From: Candidatus Rifleibacteriota bacterium
GTDB taxonomy: Bacteria; Muiribacteriota; Ozemobacteria; Ozemobacterales; Ozemobacteraceae
Reading direction: 5' to 3'
Length of the DNA stretch: 45,476 nt
Assembly (NCBI GenBank): GCA_017417215.1
Contig: JAFPZP010000051.1
Location: 1 to 45,476 of the forward strand
A program made the translations under genes and the position numbers. Each line of letters opens with the position of its first letter. Within the stretch, counting starts at the first letter, position 1. The notes beneath the pieces are model-generated. The model was not told the origin of the DNA, searched no databases, and saw only the letters and a list, made by a program, of their open reading frames with translations. Of the stretch, positions 32,340 to 40,535 are shown in pieces.

Positions 32340-32584
32340 TGTTTCTTAGCCATGCTTACAGTAAGCTTCCTGCCTCCCATTTCTTGTTCGTTCATGCCAC
32401 TTATAGCGGCTTCAGCGGCTTCTTTAGTTGTAAATTCTATAAAGCCAAAACCTTTTGAACGCTTGGAAGCTTTATCTATTACTATATTGGCACTTACGAC
32501 TTCGCCAAACTTAGCAAATTCTTCGCTGAGCTTTGCACTGTCAACGCTGAAAGGAAGGTTACCAACAAATAATTTTACTGCCAT
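32336..32584 (-). CDS. RRM-domain RNA-binding protein
   Basis: 82 aa, a single RNA-recognition motif. RNP2 is LFVGNLPF (~5-12) and RNP1 is KGFGFIEF (~45-52). Small RRM proteins of this type in cyanobacteria and other bacteria are often cold- or stress-induced RNA chaperones. GAGGAG lies seven bases upstream of the ATG. It is the first gene of a three-gene minus-strand unit with the Cys-cluster protein and a secreted protein. Confidence 0.95.
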   Translation of the reverse strand: MAVKLFVGNLPFSVDSAKLSEEFAKFGEVVSANIVIDKASKRSKGFGFIEFTTKEAAEAAISGMNEQEMGGRKLTVSMAKKQ

Positions 32585-32712
32585 TTTTTTCTCCTCTTAA
32601 CTGAATATAATTCAACACTACAATTATTCTCTACCTTTTTAGTTTATTTTTCAATAGTCTTTTTATAGATAAAAGAATAAAGTTTCCTTAAATCATTCTT
32701 CCAGCACAATTA

Positions 32713-35025
32713 TTAAGTTCTAGGAATAGGAACCGAGGTGTCTACTACAACGCCTGGATGAGCAAGTTCAACCCTATTACGTCCATTTTTCTTACAGACA
32801 TATAACGAATCGTCAGCAAGCTTTATCATGTCTTCAGCTGTTTCTGGATTTGTATAAGGAATAGAAGAAACCCCGATACTTATAGTTACTTTAAGTTCTT
32901 CACCCTGAGCACCAATAAATGTTGCAGATTCAACACTCTGTCGTAAGCGTTCAGCAAACTGAACAGCTCCTTCTGGTTCTGTTTCAGGCAAAATAACACA
33001 GAATTCTTCCCCACCGTAACGGGCAGCAATATCTGTGTCTCTTACTGATTTTCTAACAATTTTGGCAACTTCCCTTAAAACAGCGTCACCAGTCTGGTGA
33101 CCATATGTATCATTGAATTTTTTAAAGTGGTCAATATCTGTCATCAAGTAAGATAAAGGCTTATTATAACGTCTAGCACGCCTGAATTCTTCTTCCATTT
33201 TAGACTGGAAATGACGTCTGACAACGAGTCCAGTTAAGCCATCAACGGTAGCCAGATTATACAAACGAGCCTTTTCTATAACAACTGCAGCCTGATTAGC
33301 CATTGTTAAAGCAATCTGCAAATCATCATTGTTAAAACGACCAGATTGCTTATTAACTATATTCATAACTCCGATAGGTGTTTCTCTGATTGTTAAAGGA
33401 ACACAAATCATTGATTTTATGGTATTTACTTCGCCTTCTTTTTCTTTAAAAGCCTTTTCTTTTCTAATATTAGTAATAAGTTTGGCTTTACCACTGTTAA
33501 ATACTTCACCAGCGATACCCTTGCCACTTTTAAAAGATTCTATCAGATTTTCGCTAAATACAGCCTTTCCTTCAATACCATAAACAACGGATTGTTCAAC
33601 CAATTCTTCATATCTGTCATCAAGCATGAATAAAGAACCGCGTTCTGCGTATAAAGCCTGAACACCACGGCTTAAGATGGCATCAAGAGTTTTACCCAAA
33701 TCACCCATAAAGCTTACAGTCTTAGTTACTTCATTTATTATGGCTAATTCTCTAACTCTTTTGCCTAATTCATAATTCTTTTCTGTTAAGCTTACAAACT
33801 GCTGTATCAGTCTTGTTACAGCCCACTGAATAGGTATCATAAACAGAATTGGGGTGACTTCCAGAATTACATCTATATTGAAAAGAATCAAAGCAAGAGC
33901 AGCCCAAGCCAAAGCCGCACTTAGACAAATGAAGTTACCAGAAAAGCTTCTGTTTTTCCAAAGAAGATAAGCACAGCTCAATGCAAATACAAATATAAGC
34001 AAAATAGTATTTGTAACGGAAGAACGCTGTAAAAATCTTCTGTTCAAGATATTATGCAGAAGGTTAGCATGTATTTCAACCCCAGAAAGAGCACCATAGG
34101 GGCAGAATTTAACGTCTTCAGAGATACCTTTGGCTTTTGTTCCGATTAAAACTAATCTGTTACTGAAATAATTTTTAGGAAACTTTTCATTAATTACGTC
34201 AGAATAGCTTATTTCATCGAAATGAGAATAAGCGCCAGCGTAGTTAATAAGATAAGAACTGACCATACGACCAGCTTCTGGTTCATAGCAGGTGTAATAA
34301 GGTAACACTCTGTCAGCAATTTTCATTCCACCGCGAACTTCTTTAGGATTTACTCCCAAATAAGCTCCTGCGGCCGACAAACCGAAAATATAACTATAAT
34401 AGTCTCCGGCTGGCTTTGTTAACAAAAGTTTTCTTATAACCCCATCAGGATTAAGCTGTTGGTATTCAAGGTCTATAAATCCTTCATAAGGCTTAGCTTC
34501 TAACAATGTCTGGCAAGGTCTATCAGGAGATATTACTTCTTTTGTTTCAAAAGTTTCAGGGTCTAATATAGTTTTCTTGGTTACTATTTGCGGAAGAACA
34601 ACTTTTCCAAAATTAGCGATGGCTTGAGCAAACTTAACGTCATCTTCATGGCCAGCTAAGGATTCTTCAGTAAACATAATATCGAAAGCAGCCAGCTTAG
34701 CCCCTGCCTTTTTAAGAATATTTAAAAGCTTTCCATGAGTTTCTCTAGGCCAGGGCCAAGTACCTATTTTTTCGATACATTCATCAGTAATACTTACAAG
34801 TACAATATCTTTGCTACTTGGTAATTTGCCGCGCTGTTTAAAACGATAATCTATAGATGCATTTTCAACAGTATTAAAGAAACCATAAAAATAGAACAAA
34901 GAAAAAACTATAGCAAAAATAATTGCTAGAAAGAATTCCCATAAAGGAACAAGAATAGCTGGTTTCTTTGCCAGTTTAATCAACTCATTGGAATTAAAAA
35001 TATCTTCTGTATTGTTAGAACTCAT
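32713..35025 (-). CDS. CHASE2-GAF-GGDEF diguanylate cyclase
   Basis: Membrane-bound c-di-GMP synthase of 770 aa. TM1 lies at ~25-49. A periplasmic CHASE2 sensor domain covers ~50-330 ('SIDYRFKQRGKLPSS', 'GTWPWPRETHGKLL', 'GAKLAAFDIMF'). Three further TM helices span ~335-410. A GAF domain covers ~440-590 ('LDAILSRGVQALYAERGSLF'). The GGDEF domain follows (~600-760) with active site RYGGEEF. An RDTD inhibitory I-site lies five residues before GGEEF, so product feedback is expected. The start overlaps the stop of the TPR gene by one base (TAATG). It is the last gene of a TPR-TPR-cyclase operon. Confidence 0.96.
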   Translation of the reverse strand: MSSNNTEDIFNSNELIKLAKKPAILVPLWEFFLAIIFAIVFSLFYFYGFFNTVENASIDYRFKQRGKLPSSKDIVLVSITDECIEKIGTWPWPRETHGKLLNILKKAGAKLAAFDIMFTEESLAGHEDDVKFAQAIANFGKVVLPQIVTKKTILDPETFETKEVISPDRPCQTLLEAKPYEGFIDLEYQQLNPDGVIRKLLLTKPAGDYYSYIFGLSAAGAYLGVNPKEVRGGMKIADRVLPYYTCYEPEAGRMVSSYLINYAGAYSHFDEISYSDVINEKFPKNYFSNRLVLIGTKAKGISEDVKFCPYGALSGVEIHANLLHNILNRRFLQRSSVTNTILLIFVFALSCAYLLWKNRSFSGNFICLSAALAWAALALILFNIDVILEVTPILFMIPIQWAVTRLIQQFVSLTEKNYELGKRVRELAIINEVTKTVSFMGDLGKTLDAILSRGVQALYAERGSLFMLDDRYEELVEQSVVYGIEGKAVFSENLIESFKSGKGIAGEVFNSGKAKLITNIRKEKAFKEKEGEVNTIKSMICVPLTIRETPIGVMNIVNKQSGRFNNDDLQIALTMANQAAVVIEKARLYNLATVDGLTGLVVRRHFQSKMEEEFRRARRYNKPLSYLMTDIDHFKKFNDTYGHQTGDAVLREVAKIVRKSVRDTDIAARYGGEEFCVILPETEPEGAVQFAERLRQSVESATFIGAQGEELKVTISIGVSSIPYTNPETAEDMIKLADDSLYVCKKNGRNRVELAHPGVVVDTSVPIPRT

Positions 35026-36083
35026 TATTTTTTACTTTCAGGATTAGTTACCTGCACTCTTAGTTTTTTCATTTCACTAAAAGCTTCATAAAAAAGCTTG
35101 TCAGTTTTAGGAAGAAGTTTTATTGCTTCCTTATAATTATGAATAGCTTTTTCAACTTTACCATTGTTCTTTAGTCTATCAGCTCTCATTTTATAAAGTC
35201 TGCCCAAACGTCTTCTAGATTCTGCAAATTTGTCTTCGTAAATATTAACACCTGTATAAGCTGGTGCAAATGGGTCTGTAACAGTAAAAGAAGAATAAAG
35301 ATTCAAAGCTTCTTCATAATCCTTAACTGTTTTTTCCCATAATTCCTGAGATTCAAAATCTTCAGTATCGCTAATTTCCTTTTCTGAAAGATTTGATTCT
35401 ACATTTTCAAGTATTTTTGTTATAAATTCACGATAAATACTATCTTTGTTGTCTATTATAAATAAAGCTCGTTTTAATAGAGAAGAAGCCTTTATAAAAT
35501 GTTTTGAATGAAAAGCTCTGTATGCCTTTTTTAAATAGGGTCTGGCAATACTTCTTCTACATTCAAGCAATTGATTGTTGATATGAATATAATAAGGGTG
35601 GGTTTCTGGCAGATTTTCAACTACTTTTGCAGCAGCCTGATATTCAAGAACAGCTTCGCCATAATTTCCATTTCTCTTAAAATCATCACCTCTGGAAATA
35701 AAGGGTTCTGCGTTATTTCTGACTTCTGCATCACGTTCACCTATTCTTGCTTTATCAAGCCAGACTTTTATTTCTTCTAAGAAAGCCACATCTTCAATTT
35801 TTGCCAAACGAGTTGCTTCTTCTAAGGAGTCAATAGCCAGCTTCCAAATCCCGTTTTCTACAGCCGTCTTGCCTTTCTGATACTGTAATTTAGCGAGTTC
35901 ATTATCAACAAAAGCAAGTTCTTGTTCAACTTTCTTTAAACTTTCCTGAACTTTTGAATCTTTTTTATCTTCTTCTTTCAATAATTCATAAGCCTGCAAA
36001 TAATCTGCTCTTGCAAGCCCCCATTCATTTGCATTCTTTTTCGATTCTGCGGTTTTAATCAAGGATTCAGCTTTTTCAATCAT
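35025..36083 (-). CDS. Cytoplasmic TPR-repeat protein
   Basis: 352 aa, no signal peptide or TM segment, built almost wholly of TPR-like helix pairs: 'WGLARADYLQAYELLKEE' (~21), 'WKLAIDSLEEATRLAKIE' (~80), 'GNYGEAVLEYQAAAKVVE' (~137), 'KHFIKASSLLKRALFIID' (~193) and 'GKVEKAIHNYKEAIKLLP' (~311). AAAGGAG precedes the ATG. It lies between a secreted TPR protein and the CHASE2 cyclase, touching the latter. A scaffold for the cyclase or its target is plausible; no enzyme motif is present. Confidence 0.88.
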   Translation of the reverse strand: MIEKAESLIKTAESKKNANEWGLARADYLQAYELLKEEDKKDSKVQESLKKVEQELAFVDNELAKLQYQKGKTAVENGIWKLAIDSLEEATRLAKIEDVAFLEEIKVWLDKARIGERDAEVRNNAEPFISRGDDFKRNGNYGEAVLEYQAAAKVVENLPETHPYYIHINNQLLECRRSIARPYLKKAYRAFHSKHFIKASSLLKRALFIIDNKDSIYREFITKILENVESNLSEKEISDTEDFESQELWEKTVKDYEEALNLYSSFTVTDPFAPAYTGVNIYEDKFAESRRRLGRLYKMRADRLKNNGKVEKAIHNYKEAIKLLPKTDKLFYEAFSEMKKLRVQVTNPESKK

Positions 36084-36121
36084 ACTATTCTCCTTTTACT
36101 TTTGACAAACAATATGAAACC

Positions 36122-37693
36122 CTAATGAGAAGCAGTCTTTTTCATACGTTCTGAAGCAGTTTTTGCGTCAAAAAAAGTAACCCCCTCTCCTTCACTTTCA
36201 CCGGCTTGCTCATAAGCACTAGCAGCCTCATCATAGTTTTCCAGTCTATACTGAATATAGCCTAATAACGAATTTGCATCTGAATTATTCGGGTCTAACA
36301 GTAGAAGCTTACGAATGCTTTTATCTGCAAGCTTAAATTCTTCCAACTGAACATAAACCAAAGTTGTATCCCACCATAACTGGGGTGAATCAGAAAACTT
36401 AGAAGAAAGCACTTTTAAATCATCAAGTGCTGATGAGTATTTTCCATCGTTCATTTTCTGAGTTGCATTCTTATAAAGGGAAGAAGCCTTTAAAGCTGCA
36501 TCAGCAGCTTCTGTTCCGCCAGATGCTTTCGATGGCTTTTCTGAAGTCTTCTTATTATTAGCTGCTTTACCAGAAGATTTACCAGCAAGCTGAACTTTAC
36601 CACCTGCTTGTGAATAGCTGACTAATGCAGCAATATTCTGTTTATATTTAGAATCTGGGAAAGTAATGTTAAAAGCTCTCGACCATTCAACAACAGCTTG
36701 ATGAACACCAAGAATTGCTCTTAATCTGATTGCCTGATAATAAGCATCTTCAACCAGAGGTGATGCAGGATGTAAGCTCAAAATCTTATCATATGTCTTG
36801 CAAGCTTCAAGTAATTCTCCAAATTTAGAAGTTGCTTCAGCAAGATTAAACAGAACTTTGTCTTTTCCTGGTCCCTTTTCACCATCTTTAAGCTTATCCT
36901 GATAAGATAGTATTTTACTTACCAACTCATCTCTTTCTGAATCAGAAATAGGTTCAGGGCGTAAAATATCTTCCAGAATAGCTGTAGTCTTTGCGTCAAG
37001 TTTCTTTCCACCTGTAGTGGTCTTGGTTTGAGTATTCTTAGGAGTTGACGGCTTTGAAGCAAGATTTTGAGCCGGTTTATTCTCGGTTTTTGCTGGTTTT
37101 TCTGCTGGTTTTGCAGGTTTATTCTCTGTTTTAGCCACTTTTGTTTCTGGTTTTTCAGACTTTTTCTTACTGGGTTCAACAGGCTTTTCATATGTAATCT
37201 TAGGTTCTTCAATATCTATAGGTCCGTTATATTCAGAACCCATAATATTTTCAGCCTTCATAAAAGCATCGCCTATTTCACGATAAGCACTTTTGGGGTA
37301 TTTCTTTTTTAATTCGGAATAAGCATTATCTAATTCTTCAGTCTTACCAAGATTAGAATAAGCTTCCATTAGTTTATACAAAGCTTCTGCTCTTTCATCA
37401 GGAGTAGTAGCTTTTTTGGAAAGTTCTGAAAAAGTGGTTACAGCTTCAGAATATCTGCTTACTTCCATCTGGCAGTCGCCAAGCATGAAAAGAGCAAGAT
37501 TTCTTTGCAAAATAGTAGGAGCAGAATCAACAGCTTGCTTAAAACCTTTTATTGCACCAGTTATATTGCCTTTCGAACGCTGTTTCAAAGCATCGGACAT
37601 GAGATTTGTCGTTTTTGAAGCATAAGAAACATTAGATAAGAGCAAGAAACATATATAGAACAAGGTCGTAAGCCCAAGACCTTTTTTAGACAT
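36122..37693 (-). CDS. Secreted TPR-repeat protein with Lys/Pro-rich linker
   Basis: 523 aa from the ATG at 37693 (GAGGG five bases upstream; an in-frame TTG at 37705 would add four residues). Residues 1-26 are a signal peptide (ending NVSYA). Tandem TPR-like helices cover ~28-150. A Lys/Pro/Thr-rich linker full of 'KPAKTENKPA'-type repeats follows (~165-235), then a second TPR region (~255-370) and a third (~405-505, 'LDPNNSDANSLLGYIQYRLE'). The layout resembles YbgF/CpoB-type envelope proteins. It heads the operon with the cytoplasmic TPR protein and the cyclase, so the set may sense an envelope state and signal through c-di-GMP. Confidence 0.88.
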   Translation of the reverse strand: MSKKGLGLTTLFYICFLLLSNVSYASKTTNLMSDALKQRSKGNITGAIKGFKQAVDSAPTILQRNLALFMLGDCQMEVSRYSEAVTTFSELSKKATTPDERAEALYKLMEAYSNLGKTEELDNAYSELKKKYPKSAYREIGDAFMKAENIMGSEYNGPIDIEEPKITYEKPVEPSKKKSEKPETKVAKTENKPAKPAEKPAKTENKPAQNLASKPSTPKNTQTKTTTGGKKLDAKTTAILEDILRPEPISDSERDELVSKILSYQDKLKDGEKGPGKDKVLFNLAEATSKFGELLEACKTYDKILSLHPASPLVEDAYYQAIRLRAILGVHQAVVEWSRAFNITFPDSKYKQNIAALVSYSQAGGKVQLAGKSSGKAANNKKTSEKPSKASGGTEAADAALKASSLYKNATQKMNDGKYSSALDDLKVLSSKFSDSPQLWWDTTLVYVQLEEFKLADKSIRKLLLLDPNNSDANSLLGYIQYRLENYDEAASAYEQAGESEGEGVTFFDAKTASERMKKTASH

Positions 37694-37727
37694 AGAAACC
37701 CTCAAACAAAAAGGAATATTTCCTTAT

Positions 37728-37756
37728 ATATTACTTCATTTGCTATCTAAGAGCAA
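37728..37756 (-). promoter_or_regulatory. Possible promoter for the TPR-TPR-cyclase operon
   Basis: On the minus strand TTGCTC, a 17-bp spacer and TAATAT, 35 bp before the ATG at 37693. Confidence 0.35.
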
Positions 37757-37797
37757 GAGCACTTTTTTTAGAGCCAAAATATTAGTTGCTACTTTTG

Positions 37798-37827
37798 TTG
37801 ACTAATTTTTAACATTAATAGTATAGT
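37798..37827 (+). promoter_or_regulatory. Promoter for the duplicated-domain membrane protein operon
   Basis: TTGACT (37798-37803), an 18-bp spacer and TATAGT (37822-37827), 31 bp before the ATG at 37858; both hexamers match five of six consensus bases. Confidence 0.6.
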
Positions 37828-37857
37828 TTTAATAAAAGGCTTAGTTTTAATAGAGAA

Positions 37858-38784
37858 ATGAATAAAATAAACAATTTAATACCTATTATTATATTCTCAT
37901 TTTTCACTATTATAATAGTTATTGTAGTAATTCACGGCATACCCAACGAACTTAACACATTTATATTTGAAACCGAATCCTGTTATGATTATCAGATATT
38001 TTTAAAACATGCCATAAATGAATATCAATCAAAAATTAGTATTAAAGAGGTACTAATTGAGACAGAAGCAGATTACAAATCTTTATTGAAAACTCTTTCA
38101 AGCCAAAATATTATTAAATATAATGTAACAAAGCCCAAAGAATGTTTTTATAGATGTAAAAAAAATGATGATGAAAACATTTTCTGCTGCATAAAACATG
38201 GACATACTGATTATGCAAAATATTATGATTCTTATAAAACTTATTATATTATAGAAAGAATTATTGATTTTATTTTTGCTCTAATAAGTATTTTAATACT
38301 TAAAGATAAAATATTAGGCGATATCAAAAAACAATCCAAATCTGTAAAATTAACACTTATCCTTTTATTATTAACAATACCAACCTTTGTTTGTGCTAGT
38401 AGAACAAGCCCAGCAGAAATGTGTCAAAAAAATCTAGAAATATTATCTGCAGATATTCCAGATATTTTTGAAATGGATAAAATAGAATTAAAACCATTTA
38501 TGCCAGGCAATAGTTTCAAAAAGCTCTGTGAAGATCATAATATAAATGTTGAGTATTACGAAAAAGAATGTTCTTATGGCTTAACCTTTATTCAAGACGA
38601 GCCCAAGTTTTACTGTTGTCATCATGGTAATATTGAAAACATTCAAAAATTTGAACGCTTGCATTTTAGTAGAGTTAGACCATCTTCTGTCAAGATACCC
38701 CTTGGGTTTTATATTTTTGTAGTTTCTTTTGCCTTAGCAATCTTAATGGGAATTACTAAAAAAATTGGCAATACAATAAAATAA
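37858..38784 (+). CDS. Membrane protein with internally duplicated Cys/His domain, unknown function
   Basis: 308 aa. Four hydrophobic segments (~7-28, ~128-149, ~165-181, ~282-303) bound two soluble ~100-residue modules. Each module begins with a Cys (CYDYQIFLKHAINEY; CQKNLEILSADIPDI), has a middle 'KECFYR' or 'KECSYG', and ends in a Cys-Cys/His-Gly motif: 'IFCCIKHGHTDY' and 'FYCCHHGNIENI'. The gene therefore looks like two copies of TM-module-TM; the third segment (LILLLLTIPTFVCAS) even resembles a signal peptide. The C...C..HG spacing recalls the C-terminal region of some prepilin-like proteins, a weak comparison. It is first of three genes with a GNAT and a TatD-like protein. Confidence 0.78.
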   Translation: MNKINNLIPIIIFSFFTIIIVIVVIHGIPNELNTFIFETESCYDYQIFLKHAINEYQSKISIKEVLIETEADYKSLLKTLSSQNIIKYNVTKPKECFYRCKKNDDENIFCCIKHGHTDYAKYYDSYKTYYIIERIIDFIFALISILILKDKILGDIKKQSKSVKLTLILLLLTIPTFVCASRTSPAEMCQKNLEILSADIPDIFEMDKIELKPFMPGNSFKKLCEDHNINVEYYEKECSYGLTFIQDEPKFYCCHHGNIENIQKFERLHFSRVRPSSVKIPLGFYIFVVSFALAILMGITKKIGNTIK

Positions 38785-38806
38785 TTTTGTTAAAAACTGT
38801 TTAATC

Positions 38807-39328
38807 ATGAAAATCAACATTGAAGACGGATTACATCTTTATCCTCTAAGTTCAGAAGAGCTCTCTCTCTGGCTAAACAATATTCCTGAACTCGAAAAAA
38901 AACTAAGCTGCACCTATTGTGCAGAACCATTAGAAGGAATCCTAAAAGACAGCATTCAGTCACAGTTTATTCTCGGAATGTCAGAAAATATACCCAACTG
39001 GATATGGTATACCTACTGGTTTCTAATCAGAGAAACAGACAATAAAATAATAGGTTTCTTATCCTTTAAAGGCAAACCAACAAAAGATACCGGGAAAATA
39101 GAAATTGGATATTCTCTAGGCAAAGATTTCGAACATAAGGGTTATATGACAAAAGCAGTAATGAGTTTATGCAATTTAGCAGAACAATACCCTGAAGTAA
39201 AAAAAATAAACGCATTGACTCTAACAGAGAATACAGCTTCACAGAGGTTGCTTATCAGATGTGGGTTTAGAAAATTCAGTGAAACCCCATCTTCATTCTT
39301 GTTTATAAGAAGAGTGCACAAATCATGA
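38807..39328 (+). CDS. RimJ/RimL-type GNAT acetyltransferase
   Basis: 173 aa. 'KIIGFLSFKG', 'GKIEIGYSLGKDFEHKGYMT' and 'ALTLTENTASQRLLIRCGFR' are the beta4, acetyl-CoA loop and N-x-x-S-x-x-L-x-x-x-x-G-F motifs of this subfamily (ribosomal-protein or small-molecule N-acetyltransferases). The substrate is unknown. It follows the duplicated-domain gene by 22 bases; its TGA overlaps the next ATG (ATGA). Confidence 0.9.
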   Translation: MKINIEDGLHLYPLSSEELSLWLNNIPELEKKLSCTYCAEPLEGILKDSIQSQFILGMSENIPNWIWYTYWFLIRETDNKIIGFLSFKGKPTKDTGKIEIGYSLGKDFEHKGYMTKAVMSLCNLAEQYPEVKKINALTLTENTASQRLLIRCGFRKFSETPSSFLFIRRVHKS

Positions 39329-40008
39329 TAGATAATCATGTGCACTTAGACCTGATAAACGACAGTATTTCCAATATTGTCGACAGAGCAAAAAAAGCCG
39401 GAATTACTCAGTTTGTTGTTCCTGGAATATGTGGTTTTCCACAAAAGCTAGACGAACTTCAAAAATTTTCTGAAATAAAAATATGCTGGGGTATTTATCC
39501 GAAATACGCTGAAGATGAAGAGTTGATAGAAAAAGAGATTAAGAAACTGAAAGCTTCATCTTTAGGAATATATGCCATAGGAGAATGCGGTTTAGATAAG
39601 CGTTTTCCAAATTTAGACAAACAGATTCACTTATTTAAAAAACAGTTAAACATTGCCTTAGAAATGAATAAGCCTATTATCATTCATCTTGTAGGCCATT
39701 GGCAAAAAGCCTATGAATTAATAAAAGAAGCTCCTGAAAAACCGGACTTCATTTTACATTCCTGGAGTGGTTCTGCTCAAATGGCAAAAGAGTTCTTAAA
39801 GCTTGGAGGTAAAATATCTTTGTCTGCTAGTGCTTTAAGAACCCCTAAAAAGCTTAGAGAGCTTCTTGATATTGTTCCAAACGACAGATTACTTTTCGAA
39901 ACAGATAGCCCCGACCAAAAGCCAGATTTTGTGAGTACTGAGCAGAACGAACCTGCTAATTTGCCAAGAATCATAGAAAAAATTAGGAAAATGAGAAATG
40001 AGAAATGA
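39325..40008 (+). CDS. TatD-family metal-dependent hydrolase
   Basis: 227 aa TIM-barrel metalloenzyme (TatD DNases and relatives). Metal ligands are visible: HxH in 'IDNHVHLDL' (~2-10), Glu in 'YAIGECGLDKRF', His in 'IIIHLVGHW', His in 'FILHSWSGS' and Asp in 'FETDSPDQKP'. TatD proteins are usually ~260 residues, so this is a little short. The final codons (MRNEK) are written by the simple GAGAAATGA repeat that continues past the stop, which suggests that the natural C-terminus was overrun. It is coupled to the GNAT gene by ATGA. Confidence 0.9.
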   Translation: MIDNHVHLDLINDSISNIVDRAKKAGITQFVVPGICGFPQKLDELQKFSEIKICWGIYPKYAEDEELIEKEIKKLKASSLGIYAIGECGLDKRFPNLDKQIHLFKKQLNIALEMNKPIIIHLVGHWQKAYELIKEAPEKPDFILHSWSGSAQMAKEFLKLGGKISLSASALRTPKKLRELLDIVPNDRLLFETDSPDQKPDFVSTEQNEPANLPRIIEKIRKMRNEK

Positions 40009-40016
40009 GAATTGAG
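39987..40016 (+). repeat. GAGAAAT simple repeat overlapping the end of the tatD-like gene
   Basis: AAAATGAGAAATGAGAAATG then AGAATTGAGAG; the same words in reverse complement form the low-complexity tract at 9047-9080. Confidence 0.75.
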
Positions 40017-40026
40017 AGACAAGAGA

Positions 40027-40105
40027 AGTCTACACTTTCGTCATAATAAGTATAGCGTATGGGCCTTAGCCCTGAAAGCTATACGTTTATGACAATGGGT
40101 GGACT
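40027..40105 (-). repeat. Long palindromic hairpin repeat, copy 2 of 2
   Basis: Reverse-complement copy of 6883-6961. The stem AGTCTAC, GTCATAA and GTATAGC pairs with GCTATAC, TTATGAC and GTGGACT, around the inner GGGC/GCCC loop. Inner arms are nearly unchanged while outer arms differ but still pair. Confidence 0.85.
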
Positions 40106-40227
40106 GCATCAAGCAAAGCTTGGAGTGATTGGTGGTGGGTGGTGAGAGAGCGGACAGTAGACGCGAGACCTCTATTCTCCGCACAAGGCTCGTTCTCTCA
40201 AAGTCTATTCGAAGGTACAAATTCACA

Positions 40228-40279
40228 GAGACCGCGGAGGAGAATAAGGTTGAGCAAGCAACTGGCCGCTTTTAAAGAA
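40228..40279 (-). repeat. Dispersed repeat module (GAGACCGCGGAG), copy 2 of 2
   Basis: Reverse-complement copy of 6978-7029: GAGACCGCGGAG, AGAATAAGGTT, AGCAAGCAA and GCTTTTAAAGAAA. Relative to copy 1 its order with the long hairpin is swapped. Sequence between the two modules (40106-40227) is purine-rich and shows no ORF or RNA gene I can support. Confidence 0.75.
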
Positions 40280-40313
40280 ATTGAGAGGTGAGACAGTCTT
40301 CTGACTCTTAATT

Positions 40314-40338
40314 GCTTCTCTTAAAGAGAAGCGTTTTT
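40314..40338 (+). terminator. Hairpin with short T tail in repeat-rich gap
   Basis: The perfect palindrome GCTTCTCTTAAAGAGAAGC (40314-40332) is followed by GTTTTTG. It may end transcription of the 37858-40008 operon, although more than 300 bp separate it from the last stop. Confidence 0.5.
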
Positions 40339-40339
40339 G

Positions 40340-40463
40340 TGGTAATTGGTTTTTATTGTTTTTATTGTTATTAGATTGTTTGATAACTATCGAAAATTGC
40401 TGATAATCATTAGCTTACCAGCCTTCGTTTTAACAATAACTACAACAAAAACCAATTACAATA
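40340..40463. repeat. Long inverted repeat with simple-sequence arms, copy B
   Basis: The left arm TGGTAATTGGTTTTTATTGT (from 40340) and its continuation to 40373 pair with the right arm TAACAATAACTACAACAAAA (from 40431) and ACCAATTACA, nearly end to end. The core CTATCGAAAATTGCTGATAA (40388-40407) resembles the core at 19786-19804. A small hairpin GCTGGC-TTT-GCCAGC (40469-40483) follows. Confidence 0.75.
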
Positions 40464-40499
40464 ACTACGCTGGCTTTGCCAGCTCAGCTATTTAAGAGA

Positions 40500-40535
40500 T
40501 CTTACATCTTATATCTTATATCTTATATCTTAAAT
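40500..40535. repeat. TTATATC heptamer repeat at the end of pilT
   Basis: TTATATC units in tandem (CTTACATCTTATATCTTATA and on) immediately downstream of the pilT stop; the right edge of the window (45465-45476) holds the same word in reverse. Confidence 0.75.

Noticed and set aside
40009..40534. Insertion sequence or tRNA-associated island in the large gap
   Set aside because: No transposase fragment, no tRNA cloverleaf and no target duplication could be read; the content is repeats and hairpins.
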